Source of the DNA: CAWCTD01 sp963798455
Lineage (GTDB): Bacteria; Acidobacteriota; Terriglobia; Bryobacterales; Bryobacteraceae
Length of the DNA stretch: 64,000 nucleotides
Assembly: GCA_963798455.1 (NCBI GenBank)
Contig: CAWCTD010000004.1
Span: 1,240,001 to 1,304,000 of the forward strand
Direction: 5' to 3'
This document shows, one piece after another, positions 35,612-43,697 of the stretch (its first letter is position 1; every line of letters starts with the position of its first letter). The translations under genes were made by a program, and so were the position numbers. The notes under the pieces are model-generated. The model was not told the origin of the DNA, made no database searches, and saw nothing but the letters and a program-made list of their open reading frames with translations.

Positions 35612-36277
35612 TCACGCGGCTGAGGTATCGTTCATGCGGCTGATGACCCAGCGGCAGAACTCCGGGATACCGGCGCCCGTGGTGCAGGAAGTCTCGAAGA
35701 TCTCCAGAGACGGGTTGACCCGGAGGGCCAGAATCCTGGCCTCCGCGATGTCGTAGGCCAGGTAGGGCAGCAGATCCACCTTGTTGAGGACCAGGACCTG
35801 GGATCTGCGGAACATAGCGGGATACTTGAGGGGCTTGTCCTCACCCTCAGCGGTGCTGGAGAGGACCACCCTCAGGTGTTCACCGAGGTCATAGGAGGCC
35901 GGGCACACTAGATTGCCGACGTTCTCGATGAAGAGGAGTTCCACCTTGCCGATTTCGAGGTGGGACACGGCGCCCTGGACCATCTGGGCGTCGAGGTGAC
36001 AGGTGCCGTTGGTAACAACCTGGACCACGGGAACTCCCAGAGACTCGATGCGCTGGGCGTCACGGTCGGTTTGGACGTCACCTTCGATCACGCCCACGCG
36101 GACCTCTCCTCGAAGCAGGGCGAGGATCTTCTCAAGAAGGCTGGTCTTGCCAGACCCGGGACTGGAGGCCAGCGACACGGCGAAGACGCCGTGGGCGTCG
36201 AAGAGCCGGCGGTTCTCCTCCGCCACCTCGCTGTTGCGCTTCAAAATCCTTTGCTCAATCGTGAATACTTTCGCCAT
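35612..36277 (-). CDS. hypB: Hydrogenase/urease nickel incorporation GTPase HypB
   Basis: HypB is a GTPase that, with HypA, delivers nickel to [NiFe]-hydrogenase (in some bacteria also urease). The 221-residue protein shows the P-loop SLASSPGSGKTSLLEK, the switch region VIEGDVQTDRDAQRI, the metal-site segment TNGTCHLDAQMV and GNLVCPASYDLGE, and the G4 motif NKVDLLPY. It lacks the extra N-terminal CxxCGC nickel site of some homologues. ATG 36277 with GGAGG upstream is chosen over an upstream in-frame codon. It overlaps hypA by 23 bases. No other hyp gene or hydrogenase subunit is in the window. Confidence 0.93.
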   Translation of the reverse strand: MAKVFTIEQRILKRNSEVAEENRRLFDAHGVFAVSLASSPGSGKTSLLEKILALLRGEVRVGVIEGDVQTDRDAQRIESLGVPVVQVVTNGTCHLDAQMVQGAVSHLEIGKVELLFIENVGNLVCPASYDLGEHLRVVLSSTAEGEDKPLKYPAMFRRSQVLVLNKVDLLPYLAYDIAEARILALRVNPSLEIFETSCTTGAGIPEFCRWVISRMNDTSAA

Positions 36278-36611
36278 CTTCAACCTCCACGCTGCGCAAA
36301 TGGAGCTCATCGCCATTGAGCAGAGCGAGCGAACGCGCCCCGCAGGCGGGGCATAGCCACAGGGCCTCGTTCAAGGTATGGCTGGCGCCGCAGTTCTCGC
36401 AGCGGGCCAGCAGGGGCTCGAGCGACACAACCAGCTCGGCCCGGGGGTTCAGCGCATCGTCGCGCATCAATTCGAAATAGAACCGCATGGCGTCCGGACT
36501 GACGCCCGTGAGCAATCCCACGCGAACGTCGACGCGCCGCACAAGGCTGGGGTCGGCGACATTCTGGCGCACCAGGTCCATGAGGCTCTCGACGATGGAT
36601 GCTTCATGCAT
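36255..36611 (-). CDS. hypA: Hydrogenase nickel incorporation protein HypA
   Basis: HypA is a nickel metallochaperone that hands the metal to hydrogenase through HypB. The 118-residue protein begins MHEASIVESLM, the conserved M-H-E nickel-binding N-terminus, and carries the zinc site CENCGASHTLNEALWLCPACG (two CxxC pairs). The overlap with hypB indicates coupled translation. Only hypA and hypB occur here; the maturation set is probably completed elsewhere in the genome. Confidence 0.94.
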   Translation of the reverse strand: MHEASIVESLMDLVRQNVADPSLVRRVDVRVGLLTGVSPDAMRFYFELMRDDALNPRAELVVSLEPLLARCENCGASHTLNEALWLCPACGARSLALLNGDELHLRSVEVEDGESIHD

Positions 36612-36748
36612 AGGGATTGCCAGAGCCGGCGATGATGGTCTTGGAAAGGTAATTGCGTGTCACCGTGGCGCTGTTTGTTCCCGGATCGGGAGAGGCGGAT
36701 CCCACAACCTTCGATTATATCCGTTCGGGGCAGGGCACTCTGGCGCGC

Positions 36749-36777
36749 TTTGCCCGCGGGCTTCTGGCCCTTACAAT
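36749..36777 (+). promoter_or_regulatory. Candidate promoter of mtgA
   Basis: TTTGCC and TACAAT with a 17-base spacer lie directly upstream of mtgA. Transcription would start near 36784, after the first possible TTG (36783), which favours the TTG at 36804 as the start codon. Confidence 0.35.
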
Positions 36778-36803
36778 AGCCCTTGGGAGGACAGCGCGGC
36801 AAG

Positions 36804-37484
36804 TTGAAAAAGGCGCGGAAGTGGCTCTGGATTTTCGTCCGGCTGATCCTGTTGCTGTTGCTGGGATTCTACCTGGTGTGCGCGCTGGGACTGACGCTCG
36901 TGCGGTGGATCAACCCTCCCACGACTGCGGTCCAGGCGCAGCGGCGCATCGAGGCCCTGATCCACCGCCGGAAGTACAAGAAGAGCTACACATTTGTGCC
37001 GCTCCGCCGAATTTCAACGGAGTTCCAGCACGCGGTGATCGCCGCCGAGGACGGCAGGTTCTACCAGCACCACGGCATCGACTGGCTGGAATTGCGGAAG
37101 GTCGTGGACCAGAGCGTGGAGAAAGGCAAGCTGGGGCGCGGCGCCTCCACGCTCACGCAACAGCTCGTCAAGAACCTGTTTTTGACCACGTCCCGCTCCT
37201 TCATCCGCAAAGGCTTTGAATTCACGGTGGCGCCGCTGGCCGAGCTGATTCTGTCCAAACACCGCATTCTGGAGCTGTATCTCAACCTGATCGAGTGGGG
37301 GCCGGGCATTTACGGCGCCGAGGCCGCCGCCCGGCACTACTACGGCATCCCCGCGGCCGAGGTGAGCCGCGAGCAGGGCGCCAGGCTGGCAGCCATCATC
37401 CCCTCTCCCCTGCGATGGAAGCCGGCGCGGATGGACAACTACGCCGCCGAGATTCAGGCGCGGATGTCCAGGATGGGCTGGTGA
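36804..37484 (+). CDS. mtgA: Monofunctional biosynthetic peptidoglycan transglycosylase
   Basis: MtgA polymerises lipid II into glycan strands at the outer face of the inner membrane. About 226 residues: an N-terminal anchor (WLWIFVRLILLLLLGFYLVCALGLTL) followed by a GT51 domain with the signature motifs AVIAAEDGRFYQHHGID (catalytic Glu), RGASTLTQQLVKNLFL and KHRILELYLNLIEWG. No transpeptidase domain follows, hence the monofunctional call. The start is one of two TTG codons (36783 or 36804); GGAGG at 36786-36790 and the promoter position favour the latter, though the spacing is long. Confidence 0.92.
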   Translation: MKKARKWLWIFVRLILLLLLGFYLVCALGLTLVRWINPPTTAVQAQRRIEALIHRRKYKKSYTFVPLRRISTEFQHAVIAAEDGRFYQHHGIDWLELRKVVDQSVEKGKLGRGASTLTQQLVKNLFLTTSRSFIRKGFEFTVAPLAELILSKHRILELYLNLIEWGPGIYGAEAAARHYYGIPAAEVSREQGARLAAIIPSPLRWKPARMDNYAAEIQARMSRMGW

Positions 37485-37524
37485 TGCCCTTTGGTGTATG
37501 CTTGACTCCAGCCGGGAGGCGTCC

Positions 37525-39219
37525 ATGAGACCGAGATGGTGGTTGACTGCATCGGCAGTCGTTCTATGCGCTTGGTGCGCCCCGGCACAGGTGGCCAAAC
37601 CCGTCGTGGAGGCGCCCGCTGCCTTCGATCCTGACTTTAGAGCCAAGGCTCGAGGTGCGCGCATTGTCACCGAACAGGAAGCGACGGCCCAGAAAGCCCC
37701 TGTCGCGCTGGTTCGGCTGCCCAACCAAAAGCTGGTGCTGAAGGTGCGCGACAAGGCGGGGCGGCTCGATCCCTTTTACGTGAGGGGGCTGGGTGGGATC
37801 GGCTACTGGAACAAAGTGAGGCCCACGGCGGCCGACTACGAAAAGATTTTCTCGGATTTCGGCAACCTGGGCGCCAACACAGGCCTGGTCGGCATCCACT
37901 GGCGCGACATCGAGCCTGAGGACGGGAAGTTCGATTTCACTTACACCGACATGGTGGTGGACGTCGCCCGCAAGCACGGTGTGAAGGTGTGGTGGGTGCT
38001 GTTCATGCACTTCCAGCCCAACCGCTGGCCGGAGCCGGACCTGGATAAGTTCTGGGTCTACCACCTGGACGACAGGGACGGCGCCAACTTCACGGTGCAG
38101 TGGTTGAAAGACCCCGAGGGCCACATCTACAACAGCATCGACAAGCTGCTGAACCTGAAACCGGCCTCGGAGGTTTTCCCGGCATACGGCCAGCCGAAAG
38201 TATTCCCGCGCATCCTAAGAATGGCTCGCACCCTGGGGGCGCACTACAGGAACTCCGACGCCGTGCTGGGGGTGCAGTTCGGCAATGAAGAAGGCTTCAA
38301 CGCCTACAGCGCCGGGACCAGGGACCTGGGGAAAATGTGGGAGAACGATTTCAATCCCTTCACCCAGCAGATCTACCAGAGCTGGAAGCAGAATACAGGG
38401 AAGTCCGACTGGCTGGCTTTCAAGCTGGAGCTGGTCAAGTACTTTTGGAGTCACTTCACGACCGCCTTTCACGAGGGAGACCCGTACAAGCTGATTTCCT
38501 TCAACCTTCTGTCGGGGGCCTCGGAATCGCACGACCCGTGGATGATTCGCGCGGAGGGCGCCGACAGCACTCTGTACGGGGAAGGGCACATCGACGTTAT
38601 CGGCTCCATGTTGTACCGGCGGCAGGCCATGCTGATGTGGCCGAATCTCGACCAGCACTACAGCTACGCCTATCAATTGCCCATCCTGATCCCTTCCGAG
38701 ATCGGCTTGCGCCCGCAGGATGTGCAGTTTCAGAACAACATGATCTCGACGCTCGAACGAGGCGCGCAAGGGCTCTCGATATGGACCTACCAACGCGACA
38801 TGGTCGGGCAGGATGGCAGCCTGAGCGTGAATGGCGCCAAGGTCCAGAAGTTCTTCGCCATGATGCAGGGTTGCGAGGACATCCTGCATGGCGGCGTTCC
38901 GGGGCCCGGGGACGTGTCTCTGCGCGCTTCGGGAGACGCGAAGGTCAGCCAACTGCACGCGGCGGCGGGGACGCTCGGGATCATCCACTTCCCGGGCATT
39001 TACATCCCGGAGACGCCTCCGCCCACCACGGAGAAAGTGGAACTGACGGTCGAGATCCAGGCCCTCAAGGCCGACAAGTACTCGGTGCAGATGTTCAGGG
39101 ACGGCAAGGCCGAGGCCCCGCAGACCGAGGTTTTGAAGGCCGGCGAGACGCGCCAGGTGGTGGTCCCGGATGTGCTGAAGACCGAAGCGATCTTTCTGAA
39201 GGTGAAAGGAGCGCGTTAG
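37525..39219 (+). CDS. Secreted GH42/beta-galactosidase-like glycoside hydrolase
   Basis: A 564-residue exported enzyme with signal peptide (RPRWWLTASAVVLCAWCAPAQ). The body is a TIM barrel of the clan-A type: GLVGIHWRDIEPEDGKFDF and DVARKHGVKVWWVLFMHFQPNRWPEPD are typical N-terminal strands of beta-galactosidase/GH42-like enzymes. QFGNEEGFNAY near residue 255 holds the likely acid/base Glu, and LIPSEIGLRPQD near 391 the candidate nucleophile. The C-terminal 100 residues form a beta-sandwich. GGGAGG precedes the ATG at 37525. Substrate is unknown; a plant- or exopolysaccharide-derived galactoside is a guess. Confidence 0.72.
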   Translation: MRPRWWLTASAVVLCAWCAPAQVAKPVVEAPAAFDPDFRAKARGARIVTEQEATAQKAPVALVRLPNQKLVLKVRDKAGRLDPFYVRGLGGIGYWNKVRPTAADYEKIFSDFGNLGANTGLVGIHWRDIEPEDGKFDFTYTDMVVDVARKHGVKVWWVLFMHFQPNRWPEPDLDKFWVYHLDDRDGANFTVQWLKDPEGHIYNSIDKLLNLKPASEVFPAYGQPKVFPRILRMARTLGAHYRNSDAVLGVQFGNEEGFNAYSAGTRDLGKMWENDFNPFTQQIYQSWKQNTGKSDWLAFKLELVKYFWSHFTTAFHEGDPYKLISFNLLSGASESHDPWMIRAEGADSTLYGEGHIDVIGSMLYRRQAMLMWPNLDQHYSYAYQLPILIPSEIGLRPQDVQFQNNMISTLERGAQGLSIWTYQRDMVGQDGSLSVNGAKVQKFFAMMQGCEDILHGGVPGPGDVSLRASGDAKVSQLHAAAGTLGIIHFPGIYIPETPPPTTEKVELTVEIQALKADKYSVQMFRDGKAEAPQTEVLKAGETRQVVVPDVLKTEAIFLKVKGAR

Positions 39220-39246
39220 GGTCCCCGCGGACCGGGCGCGTAGAGG

Positions 39247-41958
39247 ATGCGCGGCGAACTCATCCAGCAAGGCTTTGCCAAGTGGATCACGGACTTCGAG
39301 TATGTGCGCACGTTGTTTTGCGAGATGCTCGAAGACGAGGGCGAAGCCGGTCTGGCTGCCTTTCTGCGGGGCTGCTTTGACAGCGGCACGCCGTCCGGGT
39401 CTCCACTATCGGAGCGCCACTGCCAGGCGCTGTCGATCGTCTTCCAGCTTCTGAACATCGTCGAGGAGAACACCGCCAACCAGGTGCGGCGGCAGGCGGA
39501 GGATCCGCGGACCGAGGCGAGCGAGCCGGGGTTGTGGCTGGCCAACTTGCGAGACTTGCGGGAGCGGGGATACCAGGAGCGGGAGGTGCGGGAGTTGCTC
39601 GAGCAGGTCTCGGTGGAGCCGGTGCTGACGGCGCATCCCACCGAGGCCAAGCGCGCCAGCGTGCTCGATCACCATCGGGCCATCTACCTGCTGCTGGTCG
39701 AGCGCGATAACCGCTTATTCACGGGGGTGGAGCGGGCGATCTTCGACCAGCGTCTCAAGGCCGCGTTCGAGCGCTTGTGGCGCACGGGTGAGATCTTCCA
39801 GAAGCGGCCTGACGTTGAGAGCGAGGTGCGGAACACTTTGCACTACCTGCGCTCGGTCTTCCCCGACGTGGTGGAGTTGCTCGATCTGCGCTTCCAGCAC
39901 GCCTGGCGAGCGACTTTCGGCACCAACCCGCCGCGGATGCCCCGGCTGAGCTTCGGAAGCTGGGTTGGCGGCGATCGCGACGGGCACCCGTTCGTCACCC
40001 CCGAGGTGACTTCGATGACGCTGGACCTGCTGCGAGAGGCTGCTTACGTCATGCTCCGGGAGCGGCTGACGCAAGCCGGCGCGCGGCTCAGCCTGGCCGA
40101 GCCGCCTGGCCAGGCCATCGACGAGCTCCACAAGAGAATCCATGAGCTGCGAGGGCGTCTGGGCGAGGCGTCTCAGGAAGCGCTGAACCGCAACCCCGGT
40201 GAGCCATGGCGGCAACTGATCAATCTCATCCTGCTCCGGCTCGAGCGGACCGCCGCCGGCGACCTCCGGCATGGCGGCTACGCCTCTCCCGATGAACTGC
40301 CGGAGGACCTGGAGGTCCTGGAACATTCCTTATGGCAGGCGGGGGCGCGGCACATAGCGGAACTCGATGTCCGCCCCCTGGCAGCCCAGGCGCGGACATT
40401 CGGGTTCCACCTGGCGACGCTCGACCTCCGCCAGAACAGCACGTTTCATGACCACGCCATCGCCGGCCTTCTGCGTGCCGCGGGTTTCCCTCGATGCAAC
40501 TATCCCGAGTGGAGCGAGGCGAAGAAACTCGACCTGCTCAACCGCGAACTCCAGAGCCCGAGGCCCTTCACCGGAGCGCACACCGTCCTGAAGGACGAGG
40601 CGAAACGCGCCGTGAGCCTGTTTGGGGCGTTGCGCGAGAGCCTGTCGCGATATGGGCCACAGGGCATTGGCCCATTGATCGTGAGCTTCACGCGCAGCGC
40701 GGCGGACCTGCTGGCCGTCTACCTGCTCGCGCGAGAAGGCGGACTACTGGTGGAGACGCCCGAGGGGCTGGCTTCGGAAATCGCCGTGACCCCGCTGTTC
40801 GAGACCATCGGCGATCTGGAGAACAGCGAAGCCATTCTGGAGACTTTTCTGGCGCACCCCATGACGGAAAGCACCCTGGCCTACCTGCAGCGCCGGGACA
40901 AGAAGGCGGCGCGCGAGATGGTGGTGATGCTGGGCTACAGCGACAGCAACAAGGACGGCGGGATACTGGCGAGCCAATGGAGCCTGCATCGCGCCGAGCA
41001 GCGGCTGGCGCGGCTGGCGAGGCGGCGGGGCGTGCGGCTGGCCTTCTTTCACGGCCGCGGGGGAACGGTCGGCCGTGGGGCGGGGCCGGTCCACGTTTTC
41101 CTGGAGGCGCTGCCGGCGGGCTCGCTTACGGGCAGGATGCGCGTCACCGAACAGGGTGAAGTCATCGCTCAGAAATATGCCCACCGCCTGACCGCCACCT
41201 ATCAACTGGAACGGCTGCTGGCGGGAGTGGCCCGCACCTCGCTTCTCCACCGAGCCGGTGAAGCGCCGCCCCATCCGCTGGAACAAACGTGGACGGTGGC
41301 TGTGGAGCAGAGCTTCCAGGCCTACCGCCGGCTGGTGGAAACGGAAGGGTTTGTCACATTCTTCAACCAGGCCACACCGATCGACGTGATCGAGCGCAGC
41401 CGGATCGGGTCGCGGCCGCCCCGGCGGACGGGGAAGCAGTCAGTCGAGGACCTGCGGGCCATCCCGTGGGTGTTCAGTTGGAGCCAGGCCAGGTTCCATC
41501 TGCCGGGCTGGTACGGCGTGGGCACGGGGCTCGACTGGCTGCGCAGAGAGCGTCCGTCCGATTGGAAAGAACTTTGTTCGGGGATCAAGAGCTGGCCCTA
41601 CCTGGTCTACCTTCTGCACAACGTCGAAGCCAGCCTGATGATGGCCGATGCGGGGATCATGCGGCTCTATGCGTCGCTGGTGGGTGACCAGAACTTGCGG
41701 CGGGCGCTCCTCGATATGATCTTGAACGAGCATCGGCTGGCCGAAGAATCGATCAACGAAGTATTCGGCGGATCTCCGCGGGAGCGCCGCCCCCGCCTGG
41801 CGCTGGCGATCCAGTTGCGCGAGCGAGCGCTGAAGCCACTCCACGCGGAGCAGGTGAGGCTGCTGGCGGAATGGCGCGCGAATCCCACCGAGGACCTCCT
41901 GCGGGCGCTCCTGCTGACCGTCAACGCCATCGCCATGGGCCAGAAGATGACCGGGTGA
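39247..41958 (+). CDS. ppc: Phosphoenolpyruvate carboxylase
   Basis: PEP carboxylase fixes bicarbonate on PEP to make oxaloacetate, refilling the TCA cycle. The 903-residue length is standard. Seen are the catalytic VLTAHPTE (near residue 128), the active-site SWVGGDRDGHPFV (near 240), the VMLGYSDSNKDGG stretch (near 565) and FHGRGGTVGRGAGP (near 600), which holds catalytic His and Arg residues, and the C-terminal end L-TVNAIAMGQKMTG. Nothing is missing. It begins 27 bases after the glycosidase and may share its transcript. Cytoplasmic homotetramer by family. Confidence 0.95.
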   Translation: MRGELIQQGFAKWITDFEYVRTLFCEMLEDEGEAGLAAFLRGCFDSGTPSGSPLSERHCQALSIVFQLLNIVEENTANQVRRQAEDPRTEASEPGLWLANLRDLRERGYQEREVRELLEQVSVEPVLTAHPTEAKRASVLDHHRAIYLLLVERDNRLFTGVERAIFDQRLKAAFERLWRTGEIFQKRPDVESEVRNTLHYLRSVFPDVVELLDLRFQHAWRATFGTNPPRMPRLSFGSWVGGDRDGHPFVTPEVTSMTLDLLREAAYVMLRERLTQAGARLSLAEPPGQAIDELHKRIHELRGRLGEASQEALNRNPGEPWRQLINLILLRLERTAAGDLRHGGYASPDELPEDLEVLEHSLWQAGARHIAELDVRPLAAQARTFGFHLATLDLRQNSTFHDHAIAGLLRAAGFPRCNYPEWSEAKKLDLLNRELQSPRPFTGAHTVLKDEAKRAVSLFGALRESLSRYGPQGIGPLIVSFTRSAADLLAVYLLAREGGLLVETPEGLASEIAVTPLFETIGDLENSEAILETFLAHPMTESTLAYLQRRDKKAAREMVVMLGYSDSNKDGGILASQWSLHRAEQRLARLARRRGVRLAFFHGRGGTVGRGAGPVHVFLEALPAGSLTGRMRVTEQGEVIAQKYAHRLTATYQLERLLAGVARTSLLHRAGEAPPHPLEQTWTVAVEQSFQAYRRLVETEGFVTFFNQATPIDVIERSRIGSRPPRRTGKQSVEDLRAIPWVFSWSQARFHLPGWYGVGTGLDWLRRERPSDWKELCSGIKSWPYLVYLLHNVEASLMMADAGIMRLYASLVGDQNLRRALLDMILNEHRLAEESINEVFGGSPRERRPRLALAIQLRERALKPLHAEQVRLLAEWRANPTEDLLRALLLTVNAIAMGQKMTG

Positions 41959-41959
41959 G

Positions 41960-43471
41960 CTAGGTCGCGGCGTGGGAGGCCAGGCGGCTTTCTCCCTGGG
42001 AGACCGCACAGGCCGTGGTCTGGAGCCGTGCCACCACCAGCGTAAGATCGTCCTGCGCGCGCTCCTTGCCTAGGAAGAGCCGGACCTGCTCGATGATTTC
42101 GTCCCGGATTCCGGTCGATGACTTGCCCGCGGACTGGGTGAGGATAGCTCGAAGGCGCTCTTCTCCGAACTGCTCGTCGGCGGAATTCGTGGCCTCGACA
42201 ACGCCGTCGGAATACAGCACGAGCAGATCGTCATCTCTCGCCGAAACCGCCCCCTGCCGGTAGTCCGGCTCCGGCAGTACACCCAGGACCGGCCCGCCTT
42301 CTTCGAGCCTTTGGATTTCGATCTCGCCCCCGCCGTTCCGCCTGGCCAGCATGGGAGGCAGATGGCCCGCGTTCACATAGCTCAGTAGCCTGGCGCCTGG
42401 CTCGTAGTAGCACCAGAACAGGCTGGCAAAGCGCTCCACGGCGGTCCGCGTGCGGAGCAGCTCACTGAGCGCCCTGGACGCTGCCTCATGTTCCGCGCTG
42501 CCCTTCAGCCAGGGACTCGATCGAATCGCGCCTAGCAGCAGGCCTGCCACGACCGAGGCCGGCAGTCCCTTTCCGGAGACGTCTCCCAGGACAATGGCGA
42601 TGCGGCCCTCTGGAGCGGAGAATACGTCATAGAAATCCCCGCCTACCTGCCACGCGGGAACGCACTCAGCGGCGAAATCCAGGTTCTCGAAGGCGAGGCT
42701 GGCGGGAGGCAGCAGGTCGGTCTGCACCTGGCGAGCCAACTCCGTCTGCTGCTCCAACTGCTTCCCTTGGACGTACTTGGGGAAGCGCAGCCAGAGGAGG
42801 ATCATCGAAGCGACGAGTCCGAGGGCGGCTGAGGAGTTGATAATCAGGTTTCTGAGCAAGGGGCCGAAGGTCGCCGAAGCGCTTGCCAGGTACAGGGCGA
42901 TTTCCACGAAACGCGGGCCCCCCGCACGGATGCCGGGACCAGGCACGCGGCCCGGGGGGACCGCCCCACTGAGACTGTTCCCCTCTGGTGGGGCGGGCGC
43001 CCGCGCCCGCTGCCCAGGCTCCCCGAAGGTCCTTCGGGCGCGCAAAGGGAGGACCGTCACCAAGACCCCGCCTTCTTCCGCGGAGCGGATATCCGCAGGC
43101 GGCGGAGCCCCTTCCTTCCCTTCTTGCGGTCTCTGGTTGTTGGGAGGGGCGCCCACCGGTTGGCCGCTCTCGACCAGCGTGCGTCCGGCCACATCGATCA
43201 CCCTGATCCAGGCGATCTTGTTCGGCGCCTCCTGCCGGAGTTCATCGAGCACCGGGCGCAGGCTGGCTGGATCCTGGAAGCCGGCCTGCGCGGCGTCCCT
43301 CGAGAGCAGGTTCACTTGCCGCTGTGCTTCCCGGCGCAGCTCCGCGAGGACCATGATCCTGGAAACCTGGTAGTAGGTGGAGAAAGACTGGAACAGAAGC
43401 AGCAGACCCAGGAGCGAGCCCACCACTAGTGCGAGCTTGAACCATAGGTAGCGCGCGCCGAGTTTGATCAT
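41960..43471 (-). CDS. Membrane-anchored SpoIIE/RsbU-type PP2C phosphatase
   Basis: A 503-residue signalling phosphatase. A first span (FKLALVVGSLLGLLLLFQSF) and a second near residue 235 enclose a periplasmic sensor segment of about 190 residues with a low-complexity Pro/Ala/Arg-rich stretch. The cytoplasmic part is a PP2C-type SpoIIE domain with FAAECVPAWQVGGDFYDVF, LGDVSGKGLPAS, LLVLYSDGVVEATN and AQDDLTLVVARL, giving all metal-binding Asp residues. Such phosphatases dephosphorylate anti-anti-sigma proteins in partner-switching systems. The ATG at 43471 opens the first span; a longer frame upstream has no family support. It is convergent with ppc, ending one base from it. Confidence 0.85.
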   Translation of the reverse strand: MIKLGARYLWFKLALVVGSLLGLLLLFQSFSTYYQVSRIMVLAELRREAQRQVNLLSRDAAQAGFQDPASLRPVLDELRQEAPNKIAWIRVIDVAGRTLVESGQPVGAPPNNQRPQEGKEGAPPPADIRSAEEGGVLVTVLPLRARRTFGEPGQRARAPAPPEGNSLSGAVPPGRVPGPGIRAGGPRFVEIALYLASASATFGPLLRNLIINSSAALGLVASMILLWLRFPKYVQGKQLEQQTELARQVQTDLLPPASLAFENLDFAAECVPAWQVGGDFYDVFSAPEGRIAIVLGDVSGKGLPASVVAGLLLGAIRSSPWLKGSAEHEAASRALSELLRTRTAVERFASLFWCYYEPGARLLSYVNAGHLPPMLARRNGGGEIEIQRLEEGGPVLGVLPEPDYRQGAVSARDDDLLVLYSDGVVEATNSADEQFGEERLRAILTQSAGKSSTGIRDEIIEQVRLFLGKERAQDDLTLVVARLQTTACAVSQGESRLASHAAT

Positions 43472-43697
43472 CGCGGGTCGAACCGCCGTTGCTGAAACTG
43501 AGTACCTATTCTCGCACGGCAGCGGGCAGTCAGGCTGCGCGGCAACCTGCTCACTTACCTTCGCTTGAAGAGGCCGGTTCCACTTGTGGTCTGAATCGCA
43601 GCCCGGAGTACAATGCGAGGGGGACCCTGTATGCGCGCGCCGCGGAGTGCTTTCTGCCGTCGCCGAGTCGGTGCGGCCTCCATATCCTGTTCGAAAC

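Noticed and set aside
36653..37219. Alternative frame over the start of mtgA
   Set aside because: It overlaps the glycosyltransferase domain of mtgA and codes for Pro/Arg/Gly-rich nonsense.
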